The notes beneath the pieces were generated by a model. That model was not told where the DNA came from. It saw only the letters and a program-made list of their open reading frames with translations, and ran no database searches. DNA of 15,278 nt from JAZRUY01 sp045598845 (GTDB lineage Bacteria > Verrucomicrobiota > Lentisphaeria > Victivallales > Victivallaceae), in the NCBI GenBank assembly GCA_045598845.1, contig JAZRUY010000050.1, positions 1 to 15,278 of the forward strand, in the 5' to 3' direction. Position 1 is the stretch's first letter. Each line of letters starts with the position of its first letter. Of this stretch, positions 5,436 to 12,929 are shown in pieces. Position numbers and translations under genes: made by a program.

Positions 5436-7229
5436 TTAAAACCCGTCCTTGACAGGCGGAATCAGCATCCGGCGGTAAAATTCCTCCCTTGGCAGGAACG
5501 GCGCCAGATCTTCCAGCGGGGCGGAAACCATTGTGCCGTCCGGCAGTTTTCTGGAAGCCGCCTTCGGTCCCAGCACCTCCTGCGGGTCGGTCATCACCTC
5601 GATCACCGCCGGTCCGGGAATTCCGGTGATGTCCGGCAGTTTAGCCGCGCATTCGGTATGGTTGCGCAACCGGAAAAACGGCAGTCCGTAAGCCATGGCT
5701 ATCTTCTCCAGATCCGGCAGAATCACGCCGCTTTCCGGCGAACTTCCCACCAGATGCCCGTTGAAAAAACTGTTCTGGGTGATCTTTATCGAAAGATATC
5801 CGGCGTTGTTGTACACAAAAACCTTGACCGGCAGCGCGTAGTTCCGCAGCGTCTGCAGTTCCTGAATATTCATCTGCAGGCTGCCGTCGCCGGTCAGGCA
5901 TACCACCGGGCGCCCGCCTCCGGCGAACGCCGCGCCGATCGCGGCCGGCAGCCCGTACCCCATCGAGGCGCATCCCTCGTTGGCGAACATCCGCATGCCG
6001 CGCCGCAGCGGCACGGTCTGGAAAGTGCTGGTGTAGGCGGTGCCGTTGCCGGTAACGATCACCGCGTCGTCCGGCAGCGCTTCCGCCAGCAGTTCCGGGA
6101 AAAAGTAACTCGACACATAGTCGGAGCGGTTCCGGTGCTCCGGCAGAATCACCGGGTAGGCCGCGCGCACTTCCCGGCAGTAGTCCAGCCACGGCTTCCG
6201 CTCCGGCAGTTCCGGAATTTCCGCGTTCAGGGCGCGCAGGAAATCCCCCGCGTCGGCCGCGATGCCGCAGTCGGGGCGGAACGTCGGCTTGCGAAGTTCC
6301 GCCGGATCGATATCCGCCATCGCCTTATAAGCCGCCCTGCCCACGGTATCGTAGGCGTATCCGGTCTGGCGCAGCCCCATCCGGGTACCGATAACCAGCA
6401 TGAAATCGCTGTTCTGCATCACGAAATTCGCCGCCCTGGCGCCCAGTATTCCCGGCCGGCCGAAAAACAGCGGGTGATCCGAGGGTATCAGGTCGATTCC
6501 CGATATTGCGGTCAGCACCGGCAGCCGCAGCCGTTCCGCAGTCTCTATGAGCAGCCGTTCCGCCCCCGCGCACCGCACCCCCCGTCCGGCGATGACCACC
6601 GGGCGCTCCGCCGTCCGCAGTTTTTCCGCGATACGCTTCACCGCCGCCGCATCGATTCCGGCCGGCTCCGGCGCCGCGTATCCCGGCAGGGTTTCCGGAT
6701 CGATTTCCGCGCTCTGCACATTCAGCGGAATATCCAGCCACACCGGTCCGGGGCGGCCGTGCGAGCAGATATACCAGGCTTTTTCCAGTTCCGCCCGGAT
6801 ATTCCGGGGATCGGTCACCATGGCGGCGTATTTGGTTATCGGGCGCGCCACATCGACGATATTGAGTTCCTGATCCCCCAGTTGCCGCAGCCCGCTGTCC
6901 GGACAGCTGGCGACGGTGGTGGACACCTTCACCTGGCCGGAAATCACCAGCATCGGCACCGAATCCAGCCATGCCCCGGCCACGCCGGTGAGCGCATTGG
7001 TGCCGCCCGGTCCGGTGGTAACGCAGATCACCCCCGGCTGTCCGGAAATTCTGGCATAGCCCTCGGCGGCGACGGCGCAGGCCTGCTCGTGCAGATTGCA
7101 CACGTATTTTATCCGCGGCTCCAGCCCTGCGGCGTCATCCAGAAACATCGCTCCGCCGCCCGTCACCAGAAAGACATTCTTCACCCCGTAATCCGCCAGG
7201 GTCCGGAAAATATAATCCGCCGTTCTCAT
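5436..7229 (-). CDS. Acetolactate-synthase-like ThDP-dependent enzyme, substrate unknown
   Basis: 597 residues with the three-domain layout of the IlvB family. The N-terminal PYR domain has the cofactor-activating Glu48 in NLHEQACAVAAEGYAR and TTGPGGTNAL at 71-80. The middle domain spans about 190-345. The C-terminal PP domain has the ThDP/magnesium motif from GDGS (447-450) to NN (474-475). It differs from true acetohydroxyacid synthase: the region after ISGQV reads GLRQLGDQELNIVDVARPIT, and the segment after the NN motif is SIKITQNSFFNGHLVG, patterns I associate with homologues in surface-polysaccharide and modified-sugar loci. No ilvN-type regulatory subunit follows. I infer a C-C bond-forming or decarboxylating reaction on a 2-oxoacid, product unknown. 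A sigma70-like promoter lies in the 106-bp gap upstream. The start at 7229 has a weak, G-rich ribosome binding site. Ordinary acetolactate synthase remains the main alternative. Confidence 0.85.
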   Translation of the reverse strand: MRTADYIFRTLADYGVKNVFLVTGGGAMFLDDAAGLEPRIKYVCNLHEQACAVAAEGYARISGQPGVICVTTGPGGTNALTGVAGAWLDSVPMLVISGQVKVSTTVASCPDSGLRQLGDQELNIVDVARPITKYAAMVTDPRNIRAELEKAWYICSHGRPGPVWLDIPLNVQSAEIDPETLPGYAAPEPAGIDAAAVKRIAEKLRTAERPVVIAGRGVRCAGAERLLIETAERLRLPVLTAISGIDLIPSDHPLFFGRPGILGARAANFVMQNSDFMLVIGTRMGLRQTGYAYDTVGRAAYKAMADIDPAELRKPTFRPDCGIAADAGDFLRALNAEIPELPERKPWLDYCREVRAAYPVILPEHRNRSDYVSSYFFPELLAEALPDDAVIVTGNGTAYTSTFQTVPLRRGMRMFANEGCASMGYGLPAAIGAAFAGGGRPVVCLTGDGSLQMNIQELQTLRNYALPVKVFVYNNAGYLSIKITQNSFFNGHLVGSSPESGVILPDLEKIAMAYGLPFFRLRNHTECAAKLPDITGIPGPAVIEVMTDPQEVLGPKAASRKLPDGTMVSAPLEDLAPFLPREEFYRRMLIPPVKDGF

Positions 7230-7291
7230 GCCGCCGCCCCCGTTATTGATAATATGCCGTTACGGTTTCCGCCGTATCGTATCCCGTCCGC

Positions 7292-7320
7292 AATATATTC
7301 CGCTCCGGCCGGCATTGCAA
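7292..7320 (-). promoter_or_regulatory. Sigma70-like promoter upstream of the ThDP enzyme
   Basis: The minus strand shows TTGCAA (7320-7315), a 17-bp spacer and TATATT (7297-7292), in the 106-bp gap after the MATE gene. Transcription would start near 7285, giving a leader of about 55 nt. It may drive the ThDP enzyme, the exoribonuclease and ispF independently of the upstream genes. Confidence 0.55.
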
Positions 7321-7335
7321 CCCCGGCGCTCCCGT

Positions 7336-8724
7336 TCAGCGTCGGCGGAGGTCGTTCCAACGGCCGCTGAAAAGGTAAACCGCCGCCACGATGCCGGAAG
7401 TCAGCGAGGCGAGCGGCGCCGCGAATCCCACATGGAAAAGCGTCGCGCCGGCCATGGTGCTGAAAAACCACGATGCCGGAACCCGGAGCAGAAAAGTGCA
7501 GGTCAGATTGTTGATCATCGAGAACAGCGACCGGTTGCAGCCGTTGAAAAATCCGTTGGTGCAGAAACCCACCGGCACCAGAATGTATTCTATGCTGAAA
7601 CTGCGGGCGTACAGCACTCCCGCGGCGATCACCTCGGCCGCCTTTTCCGCCCGGCCGTCGATGAAACAGCCGATGAAGCGGGCCGGAAACAACTGCATCA
7701 GCAGCAGAAACACCGCGCCGATGCTCCAGGTGAAGGCCAGCGCCAGTTTCAGGGTGTTTATCGCCCTTTCCGGCTTGCCGGCACCGATATTCTGGGCGGT
7801 GATGGCCGACATCGCCATGGCGAAGGAGATGGCCGGCAGCATCGCGAAACCGTTGATCCGGTTCACGATTCCGTAGGCGGCGGCCGGCACCGAACTCTCG
7901 CCCCCCATCCGGTTAACTATCGAGATGATGAAGATAAAAGACAGACTTATCAGGATGCTCTGCACCCCGATCGGCACTCCGATTTTCAGATACTTCCAGA
8001 CTAAACTCCAGACAATGCGGAAATTCGGCGGAGAGAATTTGAATCCGAACGGACCGCGCGCCAGATACCAGAGGGCGAACAGCATGCTCAGCCCCTGCGA
8101 CGCTATAGTGGCGAGCGCGGCTCCGCGCACCCCCATTCCGGCAGCCGCCACCAGCAGCAGATCACCGGCCACATTGCATCCGCAGGCGATACCGACGAAA
8201 AGCAGCGGCGCCGAGGAATTTCCGAACCCGCGGAATACCGCAGCCAGCGCGTTGTAGCCCACGATGAAGAACACTCCCCACGAGCAGATCCGCATATAAT
8301 CCACCGTATCCTTGAAGGCTTCCGGCGGAGTGTTCAGCGCCTTCGCCAGCAGCGGGGAAAGCAGCACCATCACCGCGGTAAGCAGCACGCCGGTCAATGC
8401 GGAAAAACTCAGGGTCATGCCGATGCTGCGCGCCGTGTTGCGCTTGTCGCCGGCTCCGAAGAACTGCCCTATCAGCACCGTGGCGCCGGTGGTGATGCCC
8501 ATCAGAAACGACATCACCAGATGCATCACCTCGCCGCCGTTGGCGGTCGCCGCCACCCCGATGCTGCCGCCGCCGAAACGCCCCACTACCCACAGGTCCA
8601 CCGCGCTGTACAGCGCCTGCAGCAGATTGGCGAGCAGAAACGGCACCGAAAACACCATCAGGGTGCTGAACATTCCGCCCCTGGTCAGGTCTTTTCTGCC
8701 GGACTCGCTGTTGTTCTTCATCAT
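7336..8724 (-). CDS. MATE family multidrug/solute exporter
   Basis: 462 residues, the usual MATE length, with about twelve hydrophobic segments in two halves. MATE proteins are inner-membrane antiporters that expel cationic drugs or other small solutes using a sodium or proton gradient. The N-terminal half contains the typical stretch PFLLANLLQALYSAVDLWVV and the MGITTGATVLIGQFFGAGD block after it; the second half repeats the pattern with AMSAITAQNIGAGKPERA. The start is one of two adjacent ATGs (8724 or 8721). Ribosome binding is weak here, with only AGGACA further upstream, so translation may depend on coupling to argS, whose stop is 25 bp before. The substrate cannot be read from sequence. 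The location before a possible sugar-modifying enzyme would fit a lipid-linked or small metabolite export role, but that is speculation. Confidence 0.92.
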   Translation of the reverse strand: MMKNNSESGRKDLTRGGMFSTLMVFSVPFLLANLLQALYSAVDLWVVGRFGGGSIGVAATANGGEVMHLVMSFLMGITTGATVLIGQFFGAGDKRNTARSIGMTLSFSALTGVLLTAVMVLLSPLLAKALNTPPEAFKDTVDYMRICSWGVFFIVGYNALAAVFRGFGNSSAPLLFVGIACGCNVAGDLLLVAAAGMGVRGAALATIASQGLSMLFALWYLARGPFGFKFSPPNFRIVWSLVWKYLKIGVPIGVQSILISLSFIFIISIVNRMGGESSVPAAAYGIVNRINGFAMLPAISFAMAMSAITAQNIGAGKPERAINTLKLALAFTWSIGAVFLLLMQLFPARFIGCFIDGRAEKAAEVIAAGVLYARSFSIEYILVPVGFCTNGFFNGCNRSLFSMINNLTCTFLLRVPASWFFSTMAGATLFHVGFAAPLASLTSGIVAAVYLFSGRWNDLRRR

Positions 8725-8749
8725 GATTTCGCGGCTGTGTCCTGCCGTG

Positions 8750-10531
8750 TCACATCATATCCGGCACACCGACGGTCAGCGTGTCCAGCCCGTCGGTCAG
8801 CACCCGTCCGGCCGCCTGCGCCAGCGCCAGCCGGGCGGCGCAGAGTCCGGCGTCCCCGGCGCCCAGCACCGGCGACTCGCGGTAAAACGCATTGAAGGCC
8901 TTGGCCAGAGTGAGCAGATAGTCCGCCAGCATCGAGCAGTCGCGTTTTTCAGCGGCGCCGCGCAATACCGCGGGGTAATCGTTCAGAGTCACCGCCAGCG
9001 CCTTTTCGCCCGGTGCGCCCAGCAAATCCCAGTTCACGTCCCCGCCCGCGGCGATGCCGCGCTCCGCCGCTTTGCGCGCGATGGAGCGTATTCTGGCGGC
9101 CGCGTACTGCACATACGGACCGGTGTCGCCTTCGAATTTCACGCTGGCGGCGGGATCGAACATCATCGTGGTCTTGGGATTGAATTTCAGCAGCATGAAT
9201 TTCAGAGCGCCGATACCGATGATCTCGGCGCGGCGGCGCAGCACCGCCTCGTCGCCGTCCGGCTCGCGTTCCCGGCAGGCCGCGAAGGCCAGATCCGACA
9301 TCTCGTCGAACAGGTCGTCGGCATCCACCACCGTGCCTTCCCGGCTCTTCATCTTGCCGGTTGGCAGATTGACCATGCCGTAGGCGAGATGGAACAGGTC
9401 TTTCGCCCATGCGCATCCCAGCCGCGCAAGAATTTCAAACAGCATCTTGAAATGCAGTATCTGCTCGTCGCCCACCACCCAGATCATCGAATCCGGCCGG
9501 TAATCGTTGTATTTCAGCATGGTGGTGCCGAGATCCTGGGTTATATACACGCTGGTGCCGTCGCTGCGCAGCACCACTTTGCATCCCAGTTTGCCCAGAT
9601 CGCAGATTACCGCGCCGTCTTCGCGCCGGGTGAACACCCCGTCCGCCAGCCCTTTTTCGATGATATCCTTGCCGAGCAGATAGGTTTCGCTCTCCAGATA
9701 GGTATGGTCGAATTCGATTCCCATCCGGCGGTAGGTTTCCGCGAATCCGGCGAACACCCAGCCGTTCATTTTCTTCCAAAGTTCCCGCACCTCCGGATCA
9801 CCGGACTCCCAGTCCTGCAGCATTTTCTGGGTGGCTCTCCCGAGTCCGGTTTCCAGGAAAAGGTCTTCGGAATCGCGCTCCGCCAGTTCCGGCCGCGCCG
9901 CTTTCAGCGCCTTGATCTCTTCGGTCAGATGCTTGTTGTACTCCACATACAGCCGTCCCGCCAGATGGTCGCCTTTGAGGCCTTCCGATTCCGGTGTGCA
10001 TCCGTTGCCCCAGCGCTGATAGGCGATCATGGATTTGCAGATATGGATTCCCCGGTCGTTGACCAGGTTTATTTCCGTGACCCGATGCCCCGCCCGTTTC
10101 AGCAGTTTCGCCAGACTCATGCCAAGGGTGTTGTTGCGCACATGGCCGAGGTGCTGCGGCTTGTTGGTGTTGGGCGCCGAATACTCTATCAGGATATGCC
10201 GGCGTTCGTTCTCCGGCAATTTTCCGGCTTCCAGCAGCGCGCCGATATCGGCCACCGTGTCGCGGCAGAGCGCCCCGGCCTTCACCGTTACATTCACAAA
10301 AGCCTTTACCGCCTCCGCCTTCTCCACTTCCGGGTGGCGGTTCAGAAATTCCGTCACTTCCGCGGCGGTCCGCGCCGGATTGCCGCAGACTTTGGCGAAG
10401 CGGAAGCAGTTCACCGTCACATCGCCGTTCATTCCGGCCGGGCACTTCTCCGGCACTATTCCGGTGTTTCCGAAAGCCGGATATCTGCCGGCCAGATATT
10501 TTTCCAAATCCGTGATAAAACCGTAACTCAT
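8750..10531 (-). CDS. argS: Arginyl-tRNA synthetase
   Basis: 593 residues, typical for class I ArgRS, which charges tRNA-Arg with arginine in the cytoplasm. An N-terminal additional domain (about 1-110) is followed by the HIGH-type signature SAPNTNKPQHLGH (118-130) with NN at 133-134, the Rossmann catalytic domain, and the second signature GKMKSREGT (392-400), a KMSKS-type loop in which Lys-Ser are retained. The C-terminal DALR anticodon-binding domain occupies about 470-593 and ends in the characteristic LTVGVPDMM. The start is placed at 10531; GGA lies only four bases upstream and AGG about ten upstream, so the ribosome binding site is modest. It lies 36 bp downstream of manA in the same direction. 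Confidence 0.97.
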   Translation of the reverse strand: MSYGFITDLEKYLAGRYPAFGNTGIVPEKCPAGMNGDVTVNCFRFAKVCGNPARTAAEVTEFLNRHPEVEKAEAVKAFVNVTVKAGALCRDTVADIGALLEAGKLPENERRHILIEYSAPNTNKPQHLGHVRNNTLGMSLAKLLKRAGHRVTEINLVNDRGIHICKSMIAYQRWGNGCTPESEGLKGDHLAGRLYVEYNKHLTEEIKALKAARPELAERDSEDLFLETGLGRATQKMLQDWESGDPEVRELWKKMNGWVFAGFAETYRRMGIEFDHTYLESETYLLGKDIIEKGLADGVFTRREDGAVICDLGKLGCKVVLRSDGTSVYITQDLGTTMLKYNDYRPDSMIWVVGDEQILHFKMLFEILARLGCAWAKDLFHLAYGMVNLPTGKMKSREGTVVDADDLFDEMSDLAFAACREREPDGDEAVLRRRAEIIGIGALKFMLLKFNPKTTMMFDPAASVKFEGDTGPYVQYAAARIRSIARKAAERGIAAGGDVNWDLLGAPGEKALAVTLNDYPAVLRGAAEKRDCSMLADYLLTLAKAFNAFYRESPVLGAGDAGLCAARLALAQAAGRVLTDGLDTLTVGVPDMM

Positions 10532-10567
10532 CTTTCCGTACCTGAATATCCTTACTTTGATCCGCTG

Positions 10568-11581
10568 TTACAATACTGTGCGCACCACCGCCGCGCCGTC
10601 TTCTCCGAGCGGGTCGATCACATATTTTCCGAAGCATGCCGGCACCAGCAGGGTTTCCCCGGTTTCCGCCTCCGCCGCTCTTTTTCCGGCCGCGTCGCCC
10701 ACCCGGATTCTTCCTCCGGCGGCGCTGAGCAGATGAAAACTCCTTCCTGCGGTATCATCGTTCCAGCGATCCGCCAGCCGCAGATCGTCGGCGCGGAAAT
10801 ACGGGCAGTTCTCCACCACCCGGAAACGCCGGTTCCGGTTCGTCCGGGTGCAGTCGCCCGAGATTTTCGGAGACGAGCGGTCGGTGAAATTGATCGATTT
10901 CAGCCCTTTTTCCACATGCAGTTCCCGGGATTTTCCCTGCGCGTCCTTCCTCCCCCAGTCGCTCACCCGGTAGGTGGTGTCGCTGTTCTGCTGAATCTCC
11001 AGCAGCAGGTTGCCGCCGCCGATGGCGTGCAGCGTGCCCGATGTGATAAAGTAGGCGTCGCCCGGCAGCGAGTGATACACCTGCAGCAGTTTTTCCACCT
11101 CCGGCGAAGTCAGTTTTTCGGTCAGCGCCAGCCGGGTGGCGCCGCGGTTCAGCCCCGCCATGATCACCGCGTCGGCATCGGCGTCCAGAATATACCACAT
11201 CTCGGTTTTCGGCTCTGCGCCGCCGCCCAGCCCGGCGCAGGCGGCGCTGTCCGGATGCACCTGCAGACTCAGCCGGTCGCCGGCGTCGATCAGTTTCACC
11301 AGCAGCGGAAACCGCTTGAAAGCCGTCCGGCCGCCGGTAAGATCGGCGCCGTAATGCTCCAGCAGTTCATGCAGGGTAAAACCGTTCAGCGCGCCGTTGA
11401 TCACCGCGCTGTTCTCCTCCTCCCGGTCCACCAGTTCCCAGGATTCGCCGATCGGCATCCCGGTGTCCGGCACCTGCCGGCGCAGGACACTGCTTATCTT
11501 GGATCCGCCCCAGATCCGCCCGTGGTACCGCGGCGCGAATTTCAGCGGGTAAAGCGCTTCTCTTGCCACCCATTCGCCCAT
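10568..11581 (-). CDS. manA: Mannose-6-phosphate isomerase, class I
   Basis: 337 residues, the short form of the type I phosphomannose isomerase. It interconverts mannose 6-phosphate and fructose 6-phosphate, linking glycolysis to GDP-mannose and surface-glycan synthesis or to mannose use. The cupin zinc site is visible: Gln107 and His109 in LSLQVHPD, Glu127 in KTEMWY and His185 in SGTLHAIGGG. The conserved LLLEIQQNSDTTYRVSDWGR follows at 192-211. The N-terminal PRYHGRIWGG and GESWEL blocks are also typical. The ATG at 11581 is one base beyond the TGA of the thioesterase gene, with GGAG about 8 nt upstream inside that gene, so translational coupling is likely. No phosphomannomutase or mannose-1-phosphate guanylyltransferase gene is adjacent, so the direction of flux cannot be inferred. 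Confidence 0.95.
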   Translation of the reverse strand: MGEWVAREALYPLKFAPRYHGRIWGGSKISSVLRRQVPDTGMPIGESWELVDREEENSAVINGALNGFTLHELLEHYGADLTGGRTAFKRFPLLVKLIDAGDRLSLQVHPDSAACAGLGGGAEPKTEMWYILDADADAVIMAGLNRGATRLALTEKLTSPEVEKLLQVYHSLPGDAYFITSGTLHAIGGGNLLLEIQQNSDTTYRVSDWGRKDAQGKSRELHVEKGLKSINFTDRSSPKISGDCTRTNRNRRFRVVENCPYFRADDLRLADRWNDDTAGRSFHLLSAAGGRIRVGDAAGKRAAEAETGETLLVPACFGKYVIDPLGEDGAAVVRTVL

Positions 11582-11582
11582 T

Positions 11583-11993
11583 TCAGTTCTCCGTTGAAGT
11601 CAAAAATTTTTCACAGCAGTTCTTCAGATCCTCCGGCATCCGCACCGGACGGAAAGCGCTGTCCACGCAGGCCAGCCGCACATACCCGGAGCAGAGCAGT
11701 TCGCCGCCGCGGCGCACCTCGGTCGCGATTTTCACGCTGGCGCGGCGCAGTTCCTCCACCCTGGTCCTTACCAGCAGCAAATCATCGTACGCCGCCGGTT
11801 TCAGATACCGGCAATAAGACTCCGTCACCGGCATAATGAACCCGCGCCGCTCCAGTTCACCGCAGGAGATTCCCTCCGAACGCAGCATCTCAGTGCGGGC
11901 GTATTCAAAAATTTTCAGATACCCGGCATGATACATCACTCCCATGCGGTCGGTGTCGTAGTAGTACACCCGGTAATTACAGTCGTACACCAT
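11583..11993 (-). CDS. Hot-dog fold acyl-CoA thioesterase, YbgC/4HBT family
   Basis: 136 residues, the usual size for the YbgC family of acyl-CoA thioesterases. The N-terminus YRVYYYDTDRMGVMYHAGYL (7-26) is the family signature, and Asp15, the second Asp of DTD, aligns with the catalytic Asp17 of Pseudomonas 4-hydroxybenzoyl-CoA thioesterase. KIFEYARTEMLRSEGIS (27-43) forms the long hot-dog helix. E. coli YbgC hydrolyses short-chain acyl-CoAs and sits with tol-pal; no tol genes are visible here. The gene starts 3 nt after the cmk stop and ends 1 nt before manA, so the three are very likely cotranscribed. A role in clearing acyl-CoA side products is the likeliest guess; the physiological substrate is unknown. 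Confidence 0.88.
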   Translation of the reverse strand: MVYDCNYRVYYYDTDRMGVMYHAGYLKIFEYARTEMLRSEGISCGELERRGFIMPVTESYCRYLKPAAYDDLLLVRTRVEELRRASVKIATEVRRGGELLCSGYVRLACVDSAFRPVRMPEDLKNCCEKFLTSTEN

Positions 11994-11996
11994 AGT

Positions 11997-12680
11997 TCAG
12001 CCCCGCTCCCCGTATCCTGCCGCTTTGACCGCCGCCGCGATCTTATTCACCACCGCGTCTATCGTCATGCCGGTGGTATCGATGATCTCCGCATCGTCCG
12101 CCGGTTTGAGCGGCGCGATTTTACGCTCCGCGTCCTGCTTGTCGCGGGCGGCGACGGCTTCAGCGGTGCGCCGCAGCCGTTCCCCGCTGATTTCGCCGCC
12201 GTCCTGGCGCAGCCTCCGCATGGCGCGCTCCTCCGGGGAAGCGGTCACGAAGAATTTGAATTCGGCGTCCGGGAAAATCACCGTGCCGATATCCCGCCCC
12301 TCCATCACGATCAGGTTGCCGCCGCGGGCGAAATTCCGTTGTGCGTCCAGCAGATATTCCCTCACCTCCGGCCGGGTCGCCACTGCGCTTGCCATCGCCG
12401 CCACTTCCGGCGCGCGCAGCTCCGCCCCCAGGGCGCGCCCGTTCAGATTCAGCGCGAATTCCCCCTTGCCGTCCGGCAGATAGGCGATTTTCAAAGTGTT
12501 CAGGAAATCCGCCGTCACCTCTTCCGCCGCCAGCCCTTTTTCCAGCGCCGCCAGCCCCACCGCGCGGTACAGGCTGCCGGTGCTCACATAGGCGATGCCG
12601 AATCTCCGGCTCAGTTGCGATGCCACGGTGCTCTTGCCGGACGCCGCCGGTCCGTCTATCGCGATAACCCTGCTGCTCAT
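11997..12680 (-). CDS. cmk: Cytidylate kinase (CMP/dCMP kinase)
   Basis: 227 residues, standard for bacterial Cmk, which phosphorylates CMP and dCMP with ATP. The Walker A loop is GPAASGKST (10-18). STGSLYRAVG matches the family's DTGALYRAV with conservative changes. EGRDIGTVIFPDAEFKFFVT is the CMP-recognition and core block, followed by the arginine-rich lid SPEERAMRRLRQ. Recycling of CMP from nucleic acid, phospholipid and IspF reactions is the expected role. AGGAGG lies about 7 nt before the ATG at 12680, which supports this start. It is the first gene of the minus-strand block, with a sigma70-like promoter 55-83 bp upstream. In many bacteria cmk is followed by rpsA; that arrangement is absent here. 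Confidence 0.97.
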   Translation of the reverse strand: MSSRVIAIDGPAASGKSTVASQLSRRFGIAYVSTGSLYRAVGLAALEKGLAAEEVTADFLNTLKIAYLPDGKGEFALNLNGRALGAELRAPEVAAMASAVATRPEVREYLLDAQRNFARGGNLIVMEGRDIGTVIFPDAEFKFFVTASPEERAMRRLRQDGGEISGERLRRTAEAVAARDKQDAERKIAPLKPADDAEIIDTTGMTIDAVVNKIAAAVKAAGYGERG

Positions 12681-12734
12681 GATTCCCCTCCTGCGGCGGA
12701 TTGCCGGATTCGTTCTATAGTAAGTAATATGTTG

Positions 12735-12763
12735 AATTTAACCTTAAACTCCGCTTATTTCAA
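12735..12763 (-). promoter_or_regulatory. Sigma70-like promoter of the cmk operon
   Basis: The minus strand has TTGAAA (12763-12758), a 17-bp spacer and TAAATT (12740-12735). Five of six bases match the -35 consensus and four of six the -10. Transcription would start near 12728, leaving a leader of about 48 nt before the cmk ATG. Confidence 0.5.
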
Positions 12764-12843
12764 CCCGGATGCGCGGTTCCGTCATCCGTGATTCCCGTCA
12801 GGATCAGCGGCACGGCTGACCGGGTTTTCTGTATTGCTGAAAA

Positions 12844-12872
12844 TTGAAATCTTCCAGGCGTGTGATTATAGT
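12844..12872 (+). promoter_or_regulatory. Sigma70-like promoter of the GT87-like gene
   Basis: TTGAAA at 12844-12849, a 17-bp spacer and TATAGT at 12867-12872, each five of six to consensus. The start would be near 12879, giving a leader of about 50 nt before the ATG at 12930. It is divergent from the cmk promoter, and the two -35 boxes are about 80 bp apart. Confidence 0.55.
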
Positions 12873-12929
12873 AATCCGTCAGGTATATCCCGTTCCCCGG
12901 TTTAAGCAATGCCCTGGAGAATATAAAAA

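Noticed and set aside
3869..5452. A 527-codon plus-strand open frame antisense to the exoribonuclease
   Set aside because: The opposite strand encodes an intact RNB protein with catalytic residues, whereas this frame has no recognisable motif.
7241..7250. TATTAT on the minus strand just before the ThDP enzyme as a -10 box
   Set aside because: No -35 at a proper distance, and the leader would be only about 10 nt. The TTGCAA/TATATT pair upstream is much better.
5160..7370. A 736-codon plus-strand open frame antisense to the ThDP enzyme and part of the exoribonuclease
   Set aside because: Low-complexity Arg/His-rich translation, no domain, and it overlaps genes with clear catalytic motifs. It is a shadow frame.
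8312..11836. A 1174-codon open frame on the plus strand running antisense to parts of the MATE, argS, manA and thioesterase genes
   Set aside because: It crosses four well-recognised genes and its translation is rich in Arg, His, Gln and Pro without any family pattern. Strong GC codon bias in the real genes removes stops from the opposite strand.
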